Shown: in pieces, positions 6,200-12,987 of the stretch | How the letters are laid out: the number at the start of each line of letters is the position of its first letter | Numbering within the stretch: position 1 is the stretch's first letter | NCBI GenBank assembly: GCA_944387745.1 | Contig: CALXGD010000196.1 | Span: forward strand, 1-13,268 | Direction of reading: 5' to 3' | DNA length: 13,268 bases | Source of the DNA: an uncultured Oscillospiraceae bacterium | GTDB taxonomy: Bacteria; Bacillota_A; Clostridia; Oscillospirales; Oscillospiraceae | The notes under the pieces: model-generated | The model's database searches: none | What the model was told of the DNA's origin: nothing | What the model saw: only the letters and a program-made list of their open reading frames with translations | Made by a program: the position numbers and the translations under genes

Positions 6200-6656
6200 G
6201 TTCTGCGTCCAGGCGGGAGAACCGCCGGGTCATAATCACCGCGTCCTCTGTGGGCTTGGTGTAGTAGTTTTTCCGCCGGCCCTCCTCCTGAAAGCCGTGC
6301 TTGTGGTACAGAGCGATGGCGGGGACGTTGGAGGCCCGAACCTCTAATGTGAGGAAAGCCAAGTGCTCCGCCCCAAAGCGGCAGAACACGTCCAGCAGTT
6401 CGTCCGCGACCCCGTGTCGGCGGGCATTGGGATCCACCGCGATGTTGTCGATATACCCCTCGTCCAGTACGACCTGAAGCCCGGCGTAGCCCAGGACTCC
6501 CCCGTCCTCCGCCTCGGCCACAATGAAGCTGGCCTGAGTATCGAATAGCACCTCAGTCAGCATGGCCTCGCTCCAGGGAGTGGAGAAGCACTCCCGCTCC
6601 AGGGCGGCGATCTGTTCAATGTGGCTGCGGTCCATGGGGACGATGCTGTACTCCAT
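6192..6656 (-). CDS. rimI: Ribosomal protein S18-alanine N-acetyltransferase (GNAT), 154 aa
   Basis: A GNAT-fold enzyme that acetylates a protein N-terminus, classically Ala1 of ribosomal protein S18, using acetyl-CoA. Motif A is clear at 72-88 (IAVDPNARRHGVADELL), with the pyrophosphate loop R79-x-x-G82-x-A84. LEVRASNVPAIALYHKHGF (104-122) contains the RimI-type Glu105 and Tyr117 and the usual VRxSN signature. The N-terminal DRSHIEQIAALERECFSTPW is also standard for RimI. Length is normal. AGGAG lies 11 nt and AAGGA 3 nt before the ATG. It is the first gene of a rimI-(53 aa)-tsaD unit. Only a weak minus-strand promoter is visible upstream (TATAAA near 6715). Adjacency to tsaD is a conserved arrangement and supports the call over a generic GNAT. 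Confidence 0.93.
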   Translation of the reverse strand: MEYSIVPMDRSHIEQIAALERECFSTPWSEAMLTEVLFDTQASFIVAEAEDGGVLGYAGLQVVLDEGYIDNIAVDPNARRHGVADELLDVFCRFGAEHLAFLTLEVRASNVPAIALYHKHGFQEEGRRKNYYTKPTEDAVIMTRRFSRLDAEHV

Positions 6657-6725
6657 TTTCCTTCATACTCCTTCCGATTCGTCAGGATAAACAGAAGTTT
6701 TCATAAAATCTTCATGTTTATATGC

Positions 6726-6754
6726 TTGTTATTTTTGGAGCAATCTATTACAAT
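6726..6754 (+). promoter_or_regulatory. Promoter of the SLH-repeat protein gene
   Basis: TTGTTA (6726-6731), a 17-bp spacer and TACAAT (6749-6754). The -35 matches 4 of 6 bases and the -10 matches 5 of 6, in a strongly AT-rich patch within an otherwise GC-rich region. RNA would start near 6761, giving a leader of about 177 nt before the ATG at 6938. The 281 bases between rimI and this gene hold no further gene that I can support. Confidence 0.65.
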
Positions 6755-6892
6755 AAAAATGTATAGACCTCTCTGGAGGCTGCTCTCTCCAGGGCGGGAA
6801 CGGCAAAAAATGCGGGCCCAGAGCAGCTGGCCGAGATTGGCGGGCAAGTAGTGATCCCTCTTTTTTGAAAGTACGGCGGGGTGTCATTCTAC

Positions 6893-6906
6893 GGCTGTAT
6901 ACAGCC
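6893..6906. promoter_or_regulatory. Perfect 14-bp palindrome in the SLH-gene leader
   Basis: GGCTGTATACAGCC is an exact inverted repeat with no spacer, 14 nt before the likely ribosome binding site (GAAAGGA at about 6920). It lies well downstream of the promoter, so it could be a roadblock operator; as RNA its hairpin would have little or no loop. The function is not known. Confidence 0.4.
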
Positions 6907-6937
6907 CAGGTGAGAATACAGAAAGGACTCTTGCATT

Positions 6938-7921
6938 ATGAAACAAGCCATTGTCAGATGTCTGTCTGCGGCGGTCCTGTGTGGGATGCTGGTGACAGGG
7001 GCACAGGCGGCGAGCCTGCAGAGCGGACAGGCCGTTTACCGGCTCTCTCTGGATCCGATTGGAACAGAGCCGTTTTCCTATTCTGATACGGAGATCTACT
7101 CCGCCACGCTGGTTCCTGTGGGCACCCGGGTGGAGAGCGACAGCGGGGCGCTTCTTCTGGTGGAGGTATTCACCTATTCGGCGGATGCGGGACACTGGGT
7201 TCTGAACAGTATTTTGTCCGGGCAGGGAGAGATGGTGGTGCGGGATCGGGACCACCTGTACCATATCGCCACCCTTGCCGGAGAAAGTGGGCAGGGGGAA
7301 GAAATGCTGGATCGGGGGATCTGGTTAAAAGCCCCGGAACAGGAGGACTGTCAGCCGGTCTCCGTAACAGGAGAGCAGGTGGACGAGTGGGCCTTGAATC
7401 TGGTAAACGAGGCTGTAGCAGGGGGACTGATGCCGGACCACTTAAAGGGGCAGGACCTGCGGGAGCCGATTACACGGGCCCAGTTTGCCGCCCTCGCAGT
7501 TCGTCTGTACGAGACGGCCACAGGACAGCCGATTCTGATCCCAGAGGGGGGAGAAAATCCCTTCCTGGATACGGCGGACGGAGAGGTGCTGAAGGCCTAT
7601 TTCATGGGCTTTACCGCCGGAGTGTCGGTGGACCGCTTTGCCCCAGAGGAGAGTCTGACCCGGGAACAGGCTGCGGTGATGCTCTCTGCCGTGTGCAGGG
7701 CACTGGGAATGAACTTTGCTCAGGGGGAAAATCTGGTTTTTGTTGACCAGGGACAGATTGCATCCTGGGCCCAGGAGAGTACGGCAGCAATGGCACAGGC
7801 GGGAATCATTGCCGGCTATGACGACGGGCGCTTTGGCCCCCGAGATACAGCCCAGCGTCAGGCGTGTCTGGTGATGGCCCTGCGGATTTTTCAGCAGTAC
7901 AGCGGTGATGCCGGCGAATGA
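6938..7921 (+). CDS. Exported protein with C-terminal SLH repeats, 327 aa
   Basis: A secreted, probably wall-associated protein. Residues 1-24 form a signal peptide (MKQAIVR, a hydrophobic core, then a GAQA cleavage site). Residues about 27-145 are a Ser/Thr/Glu-containing domain of a type I do not recognise. Three SLH (S-layer homology) repeats follow at about 150-192, 208-256 and 268-320, with ITRAQF (178-183) and LTREQA (240-245) matching the TRAE signature; in the third, AGIIAGYDDGRFGPRD is typical but the TRAE site is degenerate (AQRQAC). SLH repeats normally bind pyruvylated secondary wall polymer. The protein is short for an S-layer protein and has no enzyme domain that I can see, so it is more likely a small cell-surface anchor or binding protein. 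GAAAGGA lies 10 nt before the ATG. It is transcribed alone, with a promoter at 6726 and a terminator at 7984. Confidence 0.88.
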   Translation: MKQAIVRCLSAAVLCGMLVTGAQAASLQSGQAVYRLSLDPIGTEPFSYSDTEIYSATLVPVGTRVESDSGALLLVEVFTYSADAGHWVLNSILSGQGEMVVRDRDHLYHIATLAGESGQGEEMLDRGIWLKAPEQEDCQPVSVTGEQVDEWALNLVNEAVAGGLMPDHLKGQDLREPITRAQFAALAVRLYETATGQPILIPEGGENPFLDTADGEVLKAYFMGFTAGVSVDRFAPEESLTREQAAVMLSAVCRALGMNFAQGENLVFVDQGQIASWAQESTAAMAQAGIIAGYDDGRFGPRDTAQRQACLVMALRIFQQYSGDAGE

Positions 7922-7983
7922 GAGACAAATGAACTCACCTGCCGGGCTTGGGGAGAGCGCCCCGGCGCGGTGTGAGAAAAGAG

Positions 7984-8019
7984 AGGCCCGGACCAGTGAG
8001 AGCTGGCCCGGGCCTTTTT
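7984..8019. terminator. Intrinsic terminator between the SLH gene and the DUF368 gene
   Basis: A 13-bp stem with one A-C mismatch (7984-7996 with 8003-8015) and a 6-base loop, TGAGAG, ends in TTTTT on the plus strand. The minus-strand side continues with CTCTTTTC, so it can also end the five-gene transport transcript from the other side. Confidence 0.85.
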
Positions 8020-8026
8020 GCTGCCG

Positions 8027-8842
8027 TTATAGCTGAGAGATCTTATAGACAGCGGCGAAGCCGGCCAGCAGGGTGATTCCACAGACAAGCAGCTCCAGCC
8101 CTTGGGGGACGCCGGGGAAGATGGTGGGAATGGAGGCCACCACAAACCCAAGAATCATCAGATAGGTAGCCCTGGGATAGGTCTGCATCAAGTGCTCCAG
8201 CAGCTTTGTGGTGGCGACAACGCCCAGTATAACGCCAAGGCCCAGGGGGGTGAGGAACAGAAAATCCAGCCTTCCGATGGCCTGGATGGTGGGGGCGTAC
8301 AAGCCCAGCACCAGGAGCAGATAGGACACACTGATTCCAGGGAGGACCAGAGCTACCGCCGCCACCAGGCCGGCGAACACCAGCATCAGCACCTGGGCCA
8401 GGCCGCCGCCCGTCATCTGATCCATAGTAGGCAGTTTGGCCAACACCCAGACGATCACCATGCCCGCGGCTACATAAATTGGGACGTCCCAGCGCAGAGA
8501 GTCCACCTTCGCCTTGTGGAAGGTCATGGGGACACTGCCGGCGACCGCCCCCATAAAGAAGAAGCCGGCGGGACGGGGGAAGAGCTCCATCAGCTGAAAC
8601 AGCGGGTTAGCCAGGAGAAGAATCCCAGTGCCGGAGCCTAGGCAAAAAAAGAAGAGTAGAAGAAAATTGGCCCGCTTGTTTTGAAAAAATGTGCTGACTG
8701 CGTGGATCAGTTGGTCATAAATTCCCAAGATAATGCACATGGTTCCACCGCTGACGCCGGGGACCAGCATGGTGCCCCCTACAATGGCGCCTTTGGCCGC
8801 CACGGTGATACGCTGTTTCCAGTTCAAATTGAAGTCTCCCAT
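8027..8842 (-). CDS. popT: DUF368 membrane protein, PopT-type undecaprenyl-phosphate translocase, 271 aa
   Basis: A polytopic inner-membrane protein of the DUF368 family. Members were shown to return undecaprenyl phosphate, the lipid carrier for wall synthesis, across the membrane. Substrate assignment here is by family only. The hallmark GAIVGGTMLVPGVSGGTM sits at 18-35, and a second, weaker copy, LVLPGISVSYLLLVLGLY, at 165-182 suggests the internal inverted repeat of the family. About eight hydrophobic segments are visible (roughly 14-45, 58-80, 90-105, 120-137, 150-182, 193-215, 226-243 and 249-266). Length is normal. The ATG at 8842 has no convincing ribosome binding site and lies 23 bases after the ktrA stop, so translational coupling is likely. 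It is the last gene of the pit-DUF47-ktrB-ktrA-DUF368 run. Confidence 0.9.
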   Translation of the reverse strand: MGDFNLNWKQRITVAAKGAIVGGTMLVPGVSGGTMCIILGIYDQLIHAVSTFFQNKRANFLLLFFFCLGSGTGILLLANPLFQLMELFPRPAGFFFMGAVAGSVPMTFHKAKVDSLRWDVPIYVAAGMVIVWVLAKLPTMDQMTGGGLAQVLMLVFAGLVAAVALVLPGISVSYLLLVLGLYAPTIQAIGRLDFLFLTPLGLGVILGVVATTKLLEHLMQTYPRATYLMILGFVVASIPTIFPGVPQGLELLVCGITLLAGFAAVYKISQL

Positions 8843-8865
8843 CTGATCTGTGTGGCTCGACGGGT

Positions 8866-9543
8866 TTACAGGGGGAGCGTCTGCTCAAAGGAGTCAATTT
8901 TATCCGCCTTTCCAATGACGGCGATAATATCCCCCTCTTGAAAGCGGTATTGGGGGGAGAACTCCACGTTGGTCTGATGATCCCGTTCGATGGCAATGAT
9001 GTTGATGTTGTGTTTGCGGCGCACGTCCAGTTCTTGAATAGAGGCCCCGATCAGACGGCCGCCCACCTGGATGCGCCTCACCTCCACATCATTGTCCAGG
9101 GAGATATAGTCCAGGGTGTTCTTGGACAGCAGCCGCTTGCCGATGCGCACTGCCATGTCCGCCTCCGGATAGACCACCGCCGCCCCGAGCCGTTTGAGGA
9201 TTTCCCCGTGCTCCTGACTGGTGGCCTTGGCGATCACCTGAGGAATTCCCAGCTTTAAGGCCACCATAGTGGTGAGAATACTCACATCCAGCTGTTCCCC
9301 GATGCAGATGGTGACAGTGCCGCAGTTTTGGATCCCGGTTTCCTGTAGGCTCTCTGCGTTGAGGGTCTCCACAACGAAGGCGTAGTCGGTGTACTTCCGG
9401 ATCTCCTTGACCTTCTGCTCATCCTTGTCTACGGCGATGACCTCTTGGCCGGCCTGTGACAGGGTCTGGACCAGAGCAGCGCCGAACCGCCCCAATCCGA
9501 TGACGCCGAAGGAGGCTGCATTACAATCTCTTTTCATGGTCAT
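8866..9543 (-). CDS. ktrA: Potassium uptake regulatory subunit KtrA/TrkA type, 225 aa
   Basis: A cytoplasmic gating-ring subunit that binds NAD(H) or ATP/ADP and opens the KtrB channel. One RCK_N Rossmann domain (about 12-135) has the loop GLGRFG (16-21) and the ribose-binding acidic residue Asp39 in IAVDKDEQKV. One RCK_C domain follows (about 142-222: VEVRRIQVGGRLIGASIQEL and FQEGDIIAVIGKAD), which in homologues binds c-di-AMP. A single RCK pair and 225 residues fit KtrA and not the doubled TrkA of proteobacteria. The ATG at 9543 is one base past the ktrB stop and is preceded by AGGA; a second ATG two codons on (9537) has better spacing from it and cannot be excluded. It is stoichiometrically coupled with ktrB. 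Confidence 0.95.
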   Translation of the reverse strand: MTMKRDCNAASFGVIGLGRFGAALVQTLSQAGQEVIAVDKDEQKVKEIRKYTDYAFVVETLNAESLQETGIQNCGTVTICIGEQLDVSILTTMVALKLGIPQVIAKATSQEHGEILKRLGAAVVYPEADMAVRIGKRLLSKNTLDYISLDNDVEVRRIQVGGRLIGASIQELDVRRKHNINIIAIERDHQTNVEFSPQYRFQEGDIIAVIGKADKIDSFEQTLPL

Positions 9544-9544
9544 T

Positions 9545-10840
9545 CTATCCTATCGTAATGGTTTCTTCCGTGTATCGGGCCCTGGGAGCGGGGCGGTCGA
9601 TCCAGAGGGAGAAGAGGGTGAAGGCCCCCAGCCGGCCGATGAACATTGTGAGAATCAGCACAAATTTGCTCAGGGGGCACAGATCGGGGGTGATGCCGGT
9701 GGAGAGGCCCACTGTACCGAAGGCGGAGACGGCCTCAAAGAGCAGCTGCAAAAAGGATAACTCCGGCTCCAGGATGCACAGCAGAAAGGTGCAGACACAG
9801 ACCACGACGCCGGACAGCAGGGCGATCACCGAGGCCTTGCTGATGGTATCGGATGGGAGGGTGCGGTGAAAGGCGCCAGGATAGCGCTTGGTAAATACAG
9901 AGCGTACCTGCTGCATCAGAGCGAAAAAGGTAGTGGTTTTGATGCCGCCGCCGGTGGAGCCGGGTGAGGCACCAATAAACATCAGGAGGATCAGGGTAAA
10001 CAGGCCGGCGCTGCTCAGCTCCCCTATGGGATAGGTGGAAAAGCCGGCGGTGCGGGCGGATACACTGTGAAAAAAGGCGCCCAGCCAGGTCATATCCTCT
10101 GTGGCCTTCAGGAGAAGGGTGCCCAGCGCCAGCAAACATGCTGTGGTGGAGAGGACTACCTTGGAGTGAAAGGTCAGCTTCCGAAAGCTCCGGGCCCGGC
10201 CCACATCCAGCATCACCAGAAAACCAAGACCTCCAAAGCAAATCAAGGCGCAGGTGGTGAGATTCAACAGGATGCTGTCCCGGTAGGGGATCAGGTTTTG
10301 CAGCCCGCCCAGCACATCGAAGCCGGAGTTGTTAAAGGCCGCAATGGAGTGGAATATGCTAATCCAGAGGGCGTGGAGGGGAGCGTAATCCTGAGAGAAC
10401 ACCAGAAAGCTCAGAACAGCGCCTGCGGCTTCAAAGCACACAGTCGTCAGCAGCACCCACTTTACCAGCCGCACCATCCCCTGAAAGCTGTCCACGTTCA
10501 GGGCCTCCTTTACCAGAGAGCGGCCCTTGATGCTCACCCGGCCGCCGGCGGCCAGAATGAGCCCCACGCCCACTGAGGTGACTCCCAGACCGCCCACCTG
10601 AATGAGGCCCGCTACGGTCATCTGGCCAAACAGGGTGAAGTGGTCCGCAGTGTCAATGGCAATGAGGCCGGTGACGCACACGGCGCTGGTGGAGGTGAAC
10701 AGGGCGTCGATCAGCGACACCTCCGCCCCTGGACGCACGGAGATGGGCAGCAGGAGCAGGACGGCCCCCAGCAGAATCACCACCGCAAAGCCCAGGGCGA
10801 TGAGCCGACCGGCAGGCTGGTTTTTGAGAAATCGTATCAT
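9545..10840 (-). CDS. ktrB: Potassium uptake channel subunit KtrB/TrkH family, 431 aa
   Basis: A membrane K+ (and Na+-coupled) uptake channel built of four pseudo-repeats. The four selectivity-filter segments are visible: TSTSAVCVTGL (49-59), AAFNNSGFD (167-175), SARTAGFST (261-269) and SAFGTVGLSTG (372-382), each with the key glycine. The intramembrane gate loop GASPGSTGGGIKTTT (290-303) is present. About eight to nine helices flank these. Length fits KtrB (about 430-450) and not the longer TrkH. The ATG at 10840 has no adjacent Shine-Dalgarno: the nearest strong one, AAGGAGG, is at 10884-10890, 43 nt upstream, and a hairpin between the two could bridge them. The stop is one base from the ktrA start. 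The c-di-AMP-responsive KtrAB system fits a Firmicute. Confidence 0.95.
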   Translation of the reverse strand: MIRFLKNQPAGRLIALGFAVVILLGAVLLLLPISVRPGAEVSLIDALFTSTSAVCVTGLIAIDTADHFTLFGQMTVAGLIQVGGLGVTSVGVGLILAAGGRVSIKGRSLVKEALNVDSFQGMVRLVKWVLLTTVCFEAAGAVLSFLVFSQDYAPLHALWISIFHSIAAFNNSGFDVLGGLQNLIPYRDSILLNLTTCALICFGGLGFLVMLDVGRARSFRKLTFHSKVVLSTTACLLALGTLLLKATEDMTWLGAFFHSVSARTAGFSTYPIGELSSAGLFTLILLMFIGASPGSTGGGIKTTTFFALMQQVRSVFTKRYPGAFHRTLPSDTISKASVIALLSGVVVCVCTFLLCILEPELSFLQLLFEAVSAFGTVGLSTGITPDLCPLSKFVLILTMFIGRLGAFTLFSLWIDRPAPRARYTEETITIG

Positions 10841-10850
10841 AGCATGAGCT

Positions 10851-10892
10851 GGACCGCCGGAGCGACAGACCGGGCGGCTTCGTCCTCCTTTT
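10851..10892 (-). promoter_or_regulatory. Orphan strong Shine-Dalgarno plus hairpin upstream of ktrB
   Basis: AAAAGGAGGA (minus strand, 10892-10883) is the strongest ribosome binding sequence of this operon, yet no ATG, GTG or TTG follows within a workable distance. CCGCC (10877-10873) can pair with GGCGG (10858-10854), extended by GGA (10885-10883) with TCC (10853-10851). If folded, the unpaired part of the site would lie about 10 nt from the ktrB ATG across the helix; the fold also covers part of the site. Either assisted or controlled initiation is possible. This is inference from the sequence. Confidence 0.35.
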
Positions 10893-10912
10893 GGGGTGGG
10901 ACCGGGGAAAAA

Positions 10913-11536
10913 TCAGGAATTTTTCATCACGACGCTCTCCACTGTGTCTGCCACATGCTCACAGGCGTCCACACACTTTTCCAGATAGAGGAAGATCTCC
11001 CGCCAGACGATGATCTCAATGGGATCGGAGCAGGTGGTATGGAGGGTCCGCATACTGCCGATAAATAACTGATCGGCCTCCTCTTCCAGGGTGTTGCTGC
11101 GGATGATGTGGTCCCTCAGGGTTTTGGAGTGCCGGAAATCGGCAAACTCCTCCGCCATCTCCTTGGCCTCCTGACAGACGCGGATCACAATATCAGACAG
11201 CTTCAGTGCCTCCGGCCAGATGGACTGTACATTGTTGCAGTAGATCCGGAGCAGGACGTCCTCAATTTTATCTGTGACCTCATCAATGTTCTGGCTGAGG
11301 AGGAGGATATCCTCCCGCTCAATAGGGGTAATGAAGGCTTTGGCCAGCACATTGAGGAGCTCATGCTTTTTCATGTCCGCCGCGTGCTCAATGGTGTGCA
11401 TCTCGTCCAGCTTCTCTTTCAGTTGGGCGGGGTTAAAGGTCCGCATGGTCTGGTCCAACAGATGCGCCGCTTTGCAGGCATCCTCCAGGCAGGCGGTAAA
11501 GGTATCAAAATAGAACGAGTCCTGCTTTTTTGCCAT
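10913..11536 (-). CDS. DUF47/PhoU-like phosphate transport accessory protein, 207 aa
   Basis: A soluble helical-bundle protein of the DUF47 (PhoU_div) family, distantly related to PhoU, typically encoded beside Pit phosphate importers and thought to regulate them. The family signatures can be seen: HTIEHAADMKKHELLN (47-62), FITPIEREDILLLSQNIDEV (68-87), TLEEEADQLF (149-158) and CEHVADTVESVVMKN (192-206); their acidic clusters are the presumed metal-binding sites. Length is normal, and there is no signal or membrane segment. CAGGAG lies 9 nt before the ATG. It is 43 bases from the pit stop and 72 from the ktrB start, all on the minus strand. The position between the phosphate and potassium importers makes pit its most likely partner; a link to ktrB is not supported by family knowledge. 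Confidence 0.93.
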   Translation of the reverse strand: MAKKQDSFYFDTFTACLEDACKAAHLLDQTMRTFNPAQLKEKLDEMHTIEHAADMKKHELLNVLAKAFITPIEREDILLLSQNIDEVTDKIEDVLLRIYCNNVQSIWPEALKLSDIVIRVCQEAKEMAEEFADFRHSKTLRDHIIRSNTLEEEADQLFIGSMRTLHTTCSDPIEIIVWREIFLYLEKCVDACEHVADTVESVVMKNS

Positions 11537-11579
11537 AGCCTCTCACTCCTGACGAATTATCTTTTTCTTTTTCAGTCCC

Positions 11580-12635
11580 TTACAGCACAGCCATAAACAG
11601 CTTGGCCATTACAAAGCTGATGAGGCCGCAGCCGGGGAAGGTGAACACCCAGGTGAGCATCATGTCCTTCACCACGCCGAAATTGATGGCCGACAGGCGC
11701 TTCACCGCGCCTACGCCCATGATGGCACTGGTTTTGGTGTGGGTGGTGGAGACAGGGATACCTCCCACGCTGGACAGAAGCAGGCAGAAGGCGGCGGACA
11801 GGTCGGCGGCAAAGCCCTGATATTTCTCCAGCTTTACCATGTCCATGCCCACCGACTTGATGATCTTTTCGCCCCCTACGCTGGTGCCCAGTCCCATGAC
11901 GGTGCTACACGTGAGCATCAGCCACACTGGGATAGCCACGTCGCCAACGCTGCTCTGCCCATTGGTAAAGGCCACGCCCAGGAAGAGCACACCGATGAAT
12001 TTCTGGCCGTCCTGGGCCCCGTGCATGAAGCTCATAGCAGCGGCGCCGAAAATCTGGGCTCCCTGGAAGAAGCGGTGTGTTCTAAGCCGGTTCATGTTGC
12101 GGCAGACGATGGTGACCAGCTTACACAGCACCCAGCCGGACAGAAAGCCCAAAGCCAGGCTGAGGACCAAGCCATAAATTACCTTGATCCACTCCCCGCC
12201 GTTCACGCCGTCCAGATTTCCATGGATGGCGATGGCCGCCCCGGTGAGACCTGCGATGAGGCTGTGACTCTCACTGGTTGGGATGCCGAAAAGGGATGCC
12301 CCCACGCTGTAGACCACAATGGAGAACAGGGCGGCGCACAGGGCGATTTGGGCCTCGTGGGTATTGTTGCCGAAATCCACCATCTTACTGATGGTGTCCA
12401 CCACCGCGCTGTTCATGTGCGTCATAATCAGAACACCCAGGAAGTTGAATACTGCGCTGAGCAGAATGGCCTTTCGGGCACTCAGGCAGCGGGTGGTGAT
12501 GCAGGTAGCGATGGCGTTGGGGGCGTCGGTCCAACCATTGACAAAGACCACCCCTAGGGTCAGCACCACTGTTACCAGCATAATGGGATTGGTAGCGATG
12601 GCGTGGAGGAAATAGGAGAACGAAACATCCATCAT
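11580..12635 (-). CDS. pit: Inorganic phosphate transporter, Pit family, 351 aa
   Basis: A low-affinity phosphate (metal-phosphate with proton or sodium) symporter of the inner membrane. The two inverted-repeat signatures are present: NGWTDAPNAIAT (33-44) with IPTSESHSL (118-126), then HGAQDGQKF (205-213) with IPVSTTHTKTSAIMG (293-307). Roughly ten hydrophobic segments span the protein. Length is normal for clostridial Pit proteins once the start is fixed. I take the first ATG of the pair at 12635 because AAGGAG lies 9 nt upstream. The frame is open 40 codons further to an ATG at 12755, but that part is unlike any Pit N-terminus and lies inside a stable leader hairpin with no ribosome binding site. 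It is the first gene of the five-gene ion transport run and follows a promoter at 12813-12841. Confidence 0.96.
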   Translation of the reverse strand: MMDVSFSYFLHAIATNPIMLVTVVLTLGVVFVNGWTDAPNAIATCITTRCLSARKAILLSAVFNFLGVLIMTHMNSAVVDTISKMVDFGNNTHEAQIALCAALFSIVVYSVGASLFGIPTSESHSLIAGLTGAAIAIHGNLDGVNGGEWIKVIYGLVLSLALGFLSGWVLCKLVTIVCRNMNRLRTHRFFQGAQIFGAAAMSFMHGAQDGQKFIGVLFLGVAFTNGQSSVGDVAIPVWLMLTCSTVMGLGTSVGGEKIIKSVGMDMVKLEKYQGFAADLSAAFCLLLSSVGGIPVSTTHTKTSAIMGVGAVKRLSAINFGVVKDMMLTWVFTFPGCGLISFVMAKLFMAVL

Positions 12636-12806
12636 GCCCGGGAACTCCTTCCGCATTTTTCTAGGAGCAAAAAAAGAGCAGGATCTGCTGACGTCCTGTC
12701 CAACCTCACAAGAGAGGGACGCAGGCCCCTCCATCTCCCGATTCCAGGATAACATAGAAGCGCAGGGCTGCGCGCTCTATGACAGACTCCACCTCGTTAT
12801 CCCAGC
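12636..12806 (-). promoter_or_regulatory. Folded 171-nt 5' leader of the pit operon, candidate cis-regulatory RNA
   Basis: The predicted RNA starts at about 12806 and at once forms a long hairpin. A 9-bp outer stem with two G-U pairs (12805-12797 with 12752-12744) leads into CATAGA/TCTATG (12781-12776 with 12758-12753) and GCGC/GCGC, with a single bulged base on the 3' side, an 8-base loop and a 15-nt bulge on the 5' side. Further on, GGAGGG can pair with CCCTCT (about 12733-12713), and a 5-bp AGCAG/CTGCT hairpin (12689-12677) is followed by C and seven T (12675-12669), which could act as a weak terminator before the pit ribosome binding site. I recognise no known riboswitch consensus. Confidence 0.45.
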
Positions 12807-12812
12807 AACTAT

Positions 12813-12841
12813 ACCATAGCATTATCGTGTCCGTTCGTCAA
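12813..12841 (-). promoter_or_regulatory. Promoter of the pit-DUF47-ktrBA-DUF368 operon
   Basis: On the minus strand, TTGACG (12841-12836), a 17-bp spacer and TATGGT (12818-12813) with a TGC just before it, an extended -10. The -35 matches 5 of 6 bases and the -10 matches 4 of 6. Predicted start is near 12806, exactly where the leader hairpin begins. Confidence 0.7.
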
Positions 12842-12931
12842 TAGTAAAATGTATGTGAAATACCCTGTAAGGGCAGAGCTTTCGAGGGTACAGCTGTCCG
12901 ACCCAGAGTGACGGGACGCACAGAAAACGGG

Positions 12932-12960
12932 CCAGGCCGGCCGCACTGCGGCCGGCCTGG
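12932..12960 (-). terminator. Intrinsic terminator of coaX
   Basis: A perfect GC-rich 13-bp stem (12932-12944 with 12948-12960) on a 3-base loop. On the minus strand it is followed by CCCGTTTTC, so it ends the coaX transcript 28 bases past the stop; the T-run is short. Confidence 0.7.
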
Positions 12961-12987
12961 AGAGGGACAAGAGACAGGATGGCTGCT

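Noticed and set aside
6608..6658. A 16-codon frame starting just after GGAAGGAG and overlapping the rimI start
   Set aside because: Its ATG is only 2 nt from the Shine-Dalgarno, and the peptide is short and runs within rimI in another frame.
6759..6851. A 30-codon frame beginning at the predicted transcript start upstream of the SLH gene, a possible leaderless peptide
   Set aside because: It has no ribosome binding site, an Arg-rich composition typical of chance frames, and a start that coincides with the -10 spacing only by position.
11739..12557. A 272-codon open frame on the plus strand opposite pit
   Set aside because: It lies entirely within the antisense of a clear Pit transporter, is full of low-complexity His/Gly/Gln, and has no promoter or ribosome binding site.
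12636..12755. A 40-codon N-terminal extension of pit
   Set aside because: The ribosome binding site fits the ATG at 12635. The extension has no hydrophobic or Pit-like character and its ATG lies inside a stable stem.
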